Of a stretch of DNA of 64,000 bases, positions 57,375 to 64,000 are shown in pieces. The notes under the pieces are model-generated. The model was not told the origin of the DNA and did no database searches. It worked only from the letters and a program-made list of their open reading frames with translations. Positions within the stretch are counted from its first letter, which is position 1; the number at the start of each line of letters is the position of its first letter. This DNA comes from Maratus speciosus (lineage: Eukaryota > Arthropoda > Arachnida > Araneae > Salticidae), in the NCBI GenBank assembly GCA_963932465.1, contig OZ010786.1:594631038-594695037 (forward strand). Reading direction: 5' to 3'. Made by a program: the position numbers and the translations under genes.

Positions 57375-57554
57375 GGAAGAATTTTTTTTAGATATCTCGT
57401 TTGCATTTCCATATTTTTAAACAATTCTTTTGCATTGGTCAGCTGAGATCGATCTATACAAAGACCGTTTTTCTCATTTTCTATTTTGTTTATAGTTTTT
57501 TTTTATTAGGATACTTTTATTTTCGGAACCGGTTTCGAAAGTAAAAGTATCCTC

Positions 57555-57600
<46 letters not shown>

Positions 57601-57721
57601 CAAATAAAATAGAAGAAGTAAAAAACGTCCTTTGTACAGATCGACCTCAGCTACTCAAATAAAAAAAAATCGTTTAAAAATACTGAAATGCAAGCGAGCT
57701 ATCTTAAAAAAATTCTTCCTT
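57375..57721. repeat. Near-perfect palindrome, arms about 155-190 bp, almost no spacer
   Basis: The centre lies at 57530/57531 in CGGAACCGGTTTCG. Left arm pieces TTTGCATTTCCATATTTTTA, TCAGCTGAGATCGATCT, ACAAAGACCGTTTTT and ATACTTTTATTTTCG recur inverted on the right in reverse order. The right arm is longer because an A-run (57560-57596) has expanded where the left has a T-run. Outer tips are GGAAGAATTTTTTTTAGAT and ATCTTAAAAAAATTCTTCC. No ORF. A transcript would fold into a long hairpin. Confidence 0.9.
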
Positions 57722-58148
57722 AGGAATAATATTAGTCAATGCGTGTTTTCCTCAGAGAAGTATACTCACGATTAACTTTTGAACGAAGCGATCAACTGTA
57801 TGTTTCTAAAAAAGAGCATTATGTGGATATATTCTTTAGCTCATATGAATTCTACAACATATATTTAAGCCCTCTATAAATATTGAAGTGTATTTAAATT
57901 TAGTTAATCAATTTTATTGTTAACTAAAGTTAAAACACTGATAAAAATCCCTGTTAGAATGCCAAAGGAAAATGGTAAAGACTGTTGTACATGCGATTGA
58001 ATTAATTGAGCAAAAAACTTTATTTCTTTTTACATGAAACTTTTACATAATTCTTTTTTTATTTCTTTTTAGAAGGCTGGGAATGTCAAATAATGGCTGT
58101 GAATAAATAAAAGTACTATTTCTCTTCTTAGCTTCAACATTTAAACAT

Positions 58149-58183
<35 letters not shown>

Positions 58184-59125
58184 TGAAGTATTTCTCTTTG
58201 GTTTATATCCAAATGCAAAATATCTGAAATTTATTTCTCCTGTTTAATAGTCAAAATTGTAAATCCCTGTTTGTTTGTTTTTCTTTACGGTCTTATATTT
58301 GGCATTGTATATTAATATAAAATTCCAGAATTATTTTTATTGATAAGAAAATAATTAAATTGAATTATTTAATTAGATAATTCTAAAAAGTTAAACGAAG
58401 GATTCATCTATATGTAATAATTATTATATTATGTACTCTGAATAAATGAACAGTCTTGAATCTACCTATAATGAAAACCTATATCTACATCGATGCTTTT
58501 TCTGGCTCCTTCAGTGTCATTATAGACAGTTTTCACGGTACTAGTTTTAAAATTATGCTAGAATTTGAATAAAATTTGAGCAACAATAATAAATAAAAAT
58601 ATTTTTTTTGATGTGTTATGTTAGATTAGATATTTGAATTTTTTATTATTATTATGCAACAAAAGTGGTGTAAGTAAAGAAAAAAAAAAAGTTTAATTAT
58701 TTAGTATTATAGTTAAATGAAAAAAATGACATGCATTTAGAAAAAAAAGGAAAGAAAAGAACGTGTATATTCATTAAAAGAACAAAATAAATAAATATTA
58801 CATAATAAATAATGAACATGCGAAATAAATAAATATTATTTGGCAAAGGATCTGAAATAATAATAATTATAGTAATGAATTAGAATCTTATGGATAGAAA
58901 TAATAAAATAAAATAAGTAAATGACGATATTCTATAAAGTTGCTTAGTATTTGTTTCGAAATACAATGCCATTCTTAAGCATTTACAGAAAACGAAGTTC
59001 TCTAAAGGCATTCGACTTAAAATACGGTAATCCAGTTGACAAATAGTCTGCCTAACGCCTATTGTGTGTGTGGAAAGAGGGAGTGATTGAGAAACGCCTT
59101 CTTTAACTCCCAGTCTCGAGAAGTG
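57722..59125. other. No gene recognised
   Basis: Very AT-rich, with a T-run at 58152-58180. No feature could be supported. Confidence 0.45.
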
Positions 59126-59300
59126 GGGGGAAGCACAAACGCGCAAACGCGTTCATAACCATCTACAAGTAGAATATTTTGACCGCCTATACGCGTTTGT
59201 GACCATCTACAAGTACAAAAGTCTGACCGCCTATATGCGTTCACGACCACTTACAAGTACCAAAGTGCGACCGCGTAAACGCGTGCGTGACCACGAAAGG
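59126..59300. repeat. GC-richer minisatellite, about 47-bp unit, nearly four copies
   Basis: The unit carries GACCGCCTATACGCGTTTGTGA then CCATCTACAAGTACAAAAGT. ACGCGT-type cores recur. Its CpG content contrasts with the AT-rich surroundings. Confidence 0.78.
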
Positions 59301-59309
59301 GATAATAAA

Positions 59310-59415
59310 GCCAATCAAACTATATTATAAAACTTGTGGGAATCAAACAAAAAAGAATAAAATTAATAAAAGACACAGCCCGTGAATATCACGGGAGCGA
59401 GAATTAAGGGGTTAA
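59310..59415. mobile_element. Half copy of TTAA MITE subfamily A
   Basis: Read leftward from TTAA (59412-59415): CCCCTTAATTCTCGCTC, then CCCGTGATATTCACGGG, a 7-bp stem with TAT loop, then the subfamily A interior. It is cut off by the minisatellite. Compared with 1029-1246 the stem differs by a compensating A-T to T-A swap. Confidence 0.72.
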
Positions 59416-59698
59416 TAACCATTAACCTAAATTAACGCAATCACAAGTTTAAGAGCTTTAGACAAGTAAATAATCTACAAATCCTCAAAAAATTTTATTG
59501 AAAAAGATTTAAGTTAAATACTTATGAAAATTTGTCACTTTCTTAGTCATACTGTCTTTTGGGCATTTTTAGGCATTTTACAAACTCAGATGAAAATAAC
59601 ATTTATTTATGTGCGAATCAGCTTATATGCTGTCATTTATTCGTTTGCTTTGAATTAAAAAAAAAACATTCAGCTATTAAGAAGTGATGTGAAAATGT

Positions 59699-59699
<1 letters not shown>

Positions 59700-59724
<25 letters not shown>
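59700..59724. repeat. Poly(A) tract
   Basis: About 25 A's; simple repeat with no retroposon body recognised beside it. Confidence 0.5.
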
Positions 59725-59729
<5 letters not shown>

Positions 59730-60548
59730 GTTTTTATAAGGAAAAGAACAGATGTCCCGAATGGGGAACCAGGGACCGAAGAGGCTATAGCTTGGCAAGT
59801 AGAAGGTTCCAGCGAAATCGTCTGTCATTTTCAAAAGCTTCCTATAAGTGTTAAAGGACAAAAGCGTTCTGAGAATTAATTATACAAGGATTACCATCCA
59901 GAAAAGGGGGGGGGGGTGATATTTATAATAATAAACAAAATCCTCCAATCTTACAGTACTGTTTTAATTCACTTAAATCACGTATTCTCGTAAACATTAA
60001 AGACGCTGGCTGCATTAAATTGATCATGATTTTTTTTAAATTAAAAATTTATGCTTCAAATAAAAATTCATTTCCATAATATGAGAACTTAAGGAATAAA
60101 TTAAAAAGTGGGACTTCTTTTTTTTTTACGATTCTTCATGAAAAAGATTTGAGTGTCTTTTTGAAATGATAAATTACTTAATTTGATATAAAGTTGTCAG
60201 GAAACCGTGAGTGAGCATGTCGAATCGGATCTGAAATATGATGAACTATTTTTTCTCTCATTAATCTTCTTCAAAATTCCTTAATTTAAAGTCTTGAAAA
60301 ATGGTGTTCTGAAACATTGTTGTATTTAAACAACATTGATTTAATGTAAAAACATTTTCCGCTTAATAAATTATTTAATATGAATGCTGCGAACTGATGA
60401 GTAGAAATATTTCTTTAAATATAACTATAATTTTAATTATTTTTTCATTTAATTTTCAGCAGTGAAATTTAGCCCTAAATTATTGAATATTAAATAAGTG
60501 ATTTTATTTTCACTTTGCTAACTAAGCGTATACTTACAAAGTGAAAAA

Positions 60549-60620
60549 TGTCCAAGCCGGGAATCGAACCCTGATCTTTGGAATAGCGCTCCAATGCTCT
60601 ACCATTAAACTACAAGGACA
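60549..60620 (-). tRNA. tRNA-like sequence or tRNA pseudogene, copy 1
   Basis: Reads from 60620 leftward: GTCCTTG acceptor side, D-arm with A-box TAGTTTAATGGTAGAGC, anticodon stem TTGGA/TCCAA around GCGCTAT, T-arm with B-box GGTTCGATTCC, then CTTGGAC and A. The acceptor stem has two T-T mismatches. The loop has C instead of T before the anticodon position (GCT would be Ser), and there is no long variable arm as tRNA-Ser needs. TTTTT, a Pol III terminator, follows at once. Probably a pseudogene or SINE-like tRNA copy rather than a working tRNA. Confidence 0.55.
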
Positions 60621-60690
60621 ATTCCCAGCTCGGTGTCTCTCACTCTTAAGAACATCCCATCTTATTCTGCAGTTGCAGTCTTACCAAAAT

Positions 60691-60894
60691 TTAACCCCTT
60701 GAGGGGCGTTGGGATATATCACCTAAGTTTAATTAAAATGCGCATCAGAAATTTTTAATTAAGTTTTAATTTTATAAATTTGGGGGAAAAGAGTTGAAAA
60801 ATTGCTGTTCCTTATTTTGAAATAAGATTTTTCCAAATTTCCGGTGGGAATTCTACATTACATAAACGCGATTGCTTGCCCCTGAAAGGGTTAA
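60691..60894. mobile_element. TTAA-flanked MITE, subfamily E/H
   Basis: TTAA at both edges; ends CCCCTTGAGGGGCG and, inverted, CCCTTTCAGGGGCAAG. The inner hairpin seen in relatives is degraded here (GTTGGGATATATCACC). The interior matches 63397-63591. Confidence 0.85.
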
Positions 60895-60920
60895 GGGTGA
60901 GAGTTTACAAGCTGGGTATC

Positions 60921-60991
60921 GTCCTTGTAGCTTTATGGCAGAGCATTGGAGCGCTATTGCAAAGATCCGGGTTCGATTCCCTGCTTGGACA
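60921..60991 (+). tRNA. tRNA-like sequence or tRNA pseudogene, copy 2
   Basis: Inverted partner of the copy at 60549-60620. It shares the same acceptor mismatches, GCGCTAT loop and B-box GGTTCGATTCC; here one anticodon-stem pair is also lost (TTGGA against TGCAA). TTTTT follows directly at 60993. The two copies point away from each other. Confidence 0.52.
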
Positions 60992-61300
60992 TTTTTCACT
61001 CTGTCGGTTTACGCTTAATTAACAATGTGAAAAAAATATCATTTATTTAAAAATATATCAATAAAATTGATTTTTTTGGACATACTTGGCTTTATTTAGA
61101 ATAAATTATTATTTTACTAATTTCACATAAAATTACCAATGTATAGTAATAAAAATATATATTATGTATTGTCATCCAATAATTGCAGATTATTTTGATC
61201 GCACTTAATCAATATTGTATTGTAAGCACACTGTATCAATGCTGGTTGAATAATAAATATAGATATCGATAAAAAAAAAGTTTTTCTTTTATTCTGTGAA

Positions 61301-62140
61301 ACCAGTCTTGCACGTAAACATTAAATATGATAAATTCATTATTTTTGTACACTAAAAGATTTTATTTGAAATAAAAATTAATTTCGAGCATATGAGAAAT
61401 TAACGAATAAATCAAAAATAGGGCTTCTTCTTCTGCTGCTTTTTTTTTCCCCTTTTCTTTTTCTTTTTGACGATTCTTCATGAAAAAGATTTATGAGTAT
61501 CTTTTTCAAATGACAAATTATTTCATTTGATATAAATTTGTCAGTAAGCCGTAAGCATATAGAATCGGATCAGAAGTATGATGAACTGTGTATTTCATCA
61601 TTAATCTTCTTCAAAATTTCTTAGTTTAAACTCTTAGGAAACAGTTTGCGGTTATATTTTTGTATTTACCCATACTATCTTTAATGTAAAAATATTAAGC
61701 ATGTAATAACAATGCCGCGAACGAATGAGTATGAATATTTCACTAAAATTTATATTTCATTGCACATACTTGGTTTTATAAAGCATAAATTATCATTTTA
61801 CTAATTTACATATAATTACCATTGTATAGTACTAAAAATATGCTTTATGTATTGACATCTAATAATTGCAGATTATTTTGATCACATCACATTTAACACT
61901 AGAACGCCCAGCTGGTGTTAATTCGACACCGATCAAATGACAAAATGCCGATCCAAACCTGATTGGTTTTCGTAAAATTTATTAAATTTTAACTAGTGAA
62001 AACTCGGTTGAATAAATTAGTGAAATTGTTTTAAATAAAAATTCTGGTGTTAAAATGTTTTTATTAAGATTGGGTAAAATTTCCGGACGTTCTAGTGCTA
62101 AATATACATTGTATCAATACTGATTATATAATAAATATAG
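61301..62140 (+). repeat. Segmental tandem repeat, copy 2
   Basis: Second copy of the segment described at 59980. MITE G is inserted in it at 61893-62101, splitting the block 'gatcacatcacattt' from 'aatatacattgtatcaata', which is continuous in copy 1. Confidence 0.78.
61893..62101. mobile_element. TTAA-type MITE, subfamily G
   Basis: Ends TTAACACTAGAACGCCC and, inverted, TTAGCACTAGAACGTCC. Near the left end GGTGT and ACACC pair around TAATTCG. The site is TTAA on the left and CTAA on the right. Its absence from the corresponding place in copy 1 of the segment (about 61200) supports insertion. Confidence 0.82.
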
Positions 62141-62145
62141 ATGTA

Positions 62146-62311
62146 TTGTGTCGATCGGAAAATCGTGTTGTGTTGGGAAAATTAATCCGCACCGGAAAAT
62201 TCTATCATTTAATTACTAGACATTGATTCCGATATCTAGTGTCTAATAATTACCGGGAAGAATTTTATGAATTGATTTTACCAACACGACATGACTTTCC
62301 GATCGACCCAT
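62146..62311. mobile_element. Palindromic MITE (GTCGATCGGAAA ends)
   Basis: TTGTGTCGATCGGAAAATCG and, inverted, ATGGGTCGATCGGAAAGTCA, continuing through 'tgttggGaaaattaat' to ACTAGACAT/ATCTAGTGTCT near the centre. TA on both sides. Nearly the whole 166 bp pairs with itself. Confidence 0.75.
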
Positions 62312-62533
62312 TATTTAAAAAAATAAAAAATATGTTTTTTTATTGTTTTGGAAAATAATCGCTGGTGATTCAGTCGTCATCTGCAAAAGATGAGTGCTAG
62401 CAATTTTTTGGGCAAGTTTATTTTTTGAAAATGGCAACGTTCTGTATTTCTTTACAAGTTTTTATTCAATTCAAGAAATAGCTTAATCCATGAATGTTTA
62501 ATTAATGTGCGATATAGTTAACTTTTTTTCCCT

Positions 62534-62741
62534 TTAACCCTTTGGGGACGAGCGGCACGTATACGTGCCGCATGAAGCGCTCAGAATCCTTGTTTTTCCT
62601 CACAAGTAAAATTTTACTGTAAAATTTGCCTTATTTAATTAGCGCATTTTTTCGATTCAAAAAGACATAAATTTCTGTTTAAAAAAAAACGGTGACAAAG
62701 ATTAAAAATTTCGTAAAAGGCTCCCGTCCCGAAAGGGATAA
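62534..62741. mobile_element. TTAA-flanked MITE, subfamily D copy 2
   Basis: Ends CCCTTTGGGGACGAGCG and, inverted, CCCTTTCGGGACGGGAGCC. GCGGCACGTATACGTGCCGC, a perfect 20-bp palindrome, lies near the left end. It matches 41556-41763 in reverse orientation. The right TTAA has become ATAA and is shared with the next MITE. Confidence 0.85.
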
Positions 62742-62944
62742 CACTTTGGACTCCGGCGTCTCTTACACAAGTTTTATTCGGTCGCCCCCACTTTTACAAA
62801 AGAAGTTCCCTTAAAACAAACAATTTTAAATATGCTCTAATTAAATAAGGCAAATTTTATTTTCCTTTATTACTGGTGGCAAAAGCAAATTTTGCAAAGA
62901 AAGATGATGTCACCGCAGCGGGGACAACGGAGTGCAAAGGGTAA
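62738..62944. mobile_element. TTAA-type MITE, subfamily J copy 2
   Basis: Ends CACTTTGGACTCC and, inverted, CCCTTTGCACTCC. Inner text GGCGTCTCTTACACAAG and TTTCCTTTATTACTGGTGGC matches 7319-7524. It abuts subfamily D copy 2 with one shared, mutated TTAA. A small CCGC-T-GCGG palindrome (inverted strand) lies near the right end. Confidence 0.8.
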
Positions 62945-63049
62945 ATGTGCGTTTTGAGTTATCATAAGTCTATATTATATTTAAAATACAACCAGTACGT
63001 TTCATGCTCTTTGAAGCTCACCGCCCCCTGAATACTAGGCGTGAGTTCT

Positions 63050-63081
63050 CGCCATTTTTGTGTCAGCGCTCAGGCGAAGGC

Positions 63082-63119
<38 letters not shown>

Positions 63120-63296
63120 GTAGGTACGATCCCTTAAATGTAGACACCAGTATTTTATAAAAGATTTCTCTGACTTGTTTAATCTCAGAAAAATAAAGCG
63201 GAAAAACTTTAAAAAGTTATTTGTACGAATATTTAAGGGACCGTAAACACGCTGAAAAAAAATCCGCCTTCGGCAGCCGCCATTTTTGTGTCAGCT
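63050..63296. mobile_element. Element with GAAGGCGGATTTTT ends and long direct flanks
   Basis: GAAGGCGGATTTTTTTT (63074) and, inverted, GAAGGCGGATTTTTTTT (ending 63272); ACGATCCCTTAAAT and ATTTAAGGGACCGT pair further inside. The 18 bp CGCCATTTTTGTGTCAGC stands on both outer sides in direct orientation, followed in both by CTCAGGC. A T-run has expanded in the left end. Confidence 0.62.
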
Positions 63297-63309
63297 CTCA
63301 GGCCTGGCA

Positions 63310-63790
63310 TTGAGGGGGTGGTGGTGAAACCAGTTATGCACGTAAACATTAAAGGTGACAAACATATTATTTTTGTTTACACTAAAAAAATTTGCTATAA
63401 CCCCTTGAGGGGCGGTGGGATATATTATACCCCACCTAATTTTAGTTAATATTTGCACCAGAAACTTTTAATTAAATTTCACTACTATAAGTTTGGTGGA
63501 ATAATGTTGAAAAATTGCTTTCACTTTTTGGAAAATTCCGGTGGGAATTAAACATTACAGAAACACAATTACTTGTCCCTGAAAGGGTTAAATAAAAATC
63601 TATTTTCATCATATGAGAAATAAAAGAGAAAATCAACATTGAGACTTCTTATTTTTTGCAGATTTTTCATAAAAAAAGAGTTATAAGTGTATTTTTTACA
63701 TGACAAATTATTTCATATGATATGAAGTTGTCAGTAAGCCGCAAGCATATAGAATCGTATCTGAAGTATGATAAAAGGTTTTTTTTTTTA
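63310..63790 (+). repeat. Segmental tandem repeat, copy 3 (partial)
   Basis: Repeats the 'GAAACCAG', CGTAAACATTAAA, CATATGAGAAAT, 'ttcataaaaaaag', ATTATTTCATATGATAT and AGCATATAGAATCG blocks of copies 1 and 2. MITE H copy 2 is inserted at 63397-63591. Confidence 0.75.
63397..63591. mobile_element. TTAA-type MITE, subfamily E/H copy 2
   Basis: Ends CCCCTTGAGGGGCGG and, inverted, CCCTTTCAGGGACAAG. GGTGGGATA and TACCCCACC form a 9-bp stem with one mismatch, at the same place as in 37207-37414. Left TTAA is now ATAA. Confidence 0.82.
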
Positions 63791-64000
63791 CCGACGAAAA
63801 AAAAGGAGGAGGTTATCAATTCGACGCGTATGTATGTTTTTTTTTAATGTATGTTCACCGATTGCTCCGGAACTTTTTGTCCGATTTATGTGATATTTGT
63901 TTTAATTGAAAGAAGATACACTCGAATTGGTACCACTTCCATTTCATCGAAATTGGTTGAGTAGTTTTTTAGTAATTCAACAAAACATGTTTACCTTTCC
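63791..64000. other. No gene recognised; cut by window end
   Basis: Contains GACGAAAAAAAAGGAGGAGG and 'ttcaccgattgctccggaactttttgtccga', which look like part of a longer repeat continuing outside the window. Confidence 0.3.

Larger units (their letters stand above)
60505..61040. repeat. Foldback carrying two divergent tRNA-like sequences
   Basis: Arms of about 145 bp (about 60505-60649 and 60891-61040) are inverted copies. Each contains a tRNA-like sequence plus flanks (GCTTGGACATTTTTCACT outward, GTGAGAG and GAGCTGGG inward). The spacer holds MITE H. The left arm has an unbroken TTAA at 60646-60649 where the right arm meets MITE H. Confidence 0.82.
59980..61300 (+). repeat. Segmental tandem repeat, copy 1
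   Basis: Shares with 61301-62140 the ordered blocks 'cgattcttcatgaaaaagatt', ATTAATCTTCTTCAAAATT, 'ACATACTTGGCTTTAT', 'aattaccaatgtatagta' and 'ATAATTGCAGATTATTTTGAT'. The tRNA-like foldback (about 60505-61040) is inserted in this copy only. Confidence 0.8.

Noticed and set aside
60549..60991. Two functional tRNA-Ser(GCT) genes
   Set aside because: Both lack the long variable arm of tRNA-Ser, have acceptor mismatches and C instead of T before the anticodon position. Reported as tRNA-like instead.

Overview
The window looks like AT-rich nuclear DNA of an arthropod, most likely an arachnid. That is an inference from the transposon types and from the lack of bacterial-style genes; there is no species marker. 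I see no intact host protein gene. Almost everything that can be named is a transposable element, a relic of one, or a tandem repeat. The only host-gene signals are a weak exon pair on the + strand (29532-29605 and 34597-34701, with AATAAA at 34764) and a possible promoter/first exon near 15425-15605.

Layout. 0-7 kb: small MITEs, then a nearly full-length but broken jockey-type LINE on the - strand (ORF1 4692-6347, ORF2 2020-4702). 7-15 kb: dispersed repeats, TTAA-flanked MITEs, a hAT MITE with an exact 8-bp target duplication (10833-11025), a 1.07-kb non-autonomous Tc1-like element (12312-13382) and a 143-bp tandem array. 15-26 kb: pogo/Tigger-like MITEs, a 2.2-kb hAT with exact target duplications (17060-19255) holding a nested Tigger-like MITE, a second hAT relic (21104-22792), further hAT MITEs and a decayed Tc1 with perfect 21-bp ends (24516-25984). 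26.4-28.2 kb: a 32-bp minisatellite of roughly 50 copies. 28.3-29.4 kb: a foldback structure. 30-37 kb: MITE copies, a 1.4-kb TA-flanked element with perfect 25-bp ends (31061-32439), a SINE fragment and a 56-bp tandem array.

37.2-46.6 kb is one nested complex: two long inverted arms (about 37.4-38.4 and 45.8-46.6 kb), a tandem array beside the right arm, and a Gypsy-like LTR element (about 38.87-44.84 kb) that keeps gag and protease but lacks reverse transcriptase, RNase H and integrase. 46.6-59 kb is sparse. It holds a tRNA-derived SINE with a perfect 13-bp target duplication (50716-50952), a hAT MITE with an exact 8-bp duplication (51629-52334), and a near-perfect 350-bp palindrome (57375-57721). 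59-64 kb carries repeated copies of a roughly 1-kb segment loaded with MITEs and two divergent tRNA-like sequences.

The most distinctive signal is a set of about 200-235-bp MITEs flanked by TTAA (piggyBac-like). At least ten copies in several subfamilies carry, 15-35 bp inside one end, a short palindrome whose stem sequence differs between subfamilies while pairing is mostly kept, including one compensatory base-pair swap. Two of them sit in one arm of the large inverted repeat while the other arm keeps the uninterrupted TTAA, so insertion at TTAA can be read directly.
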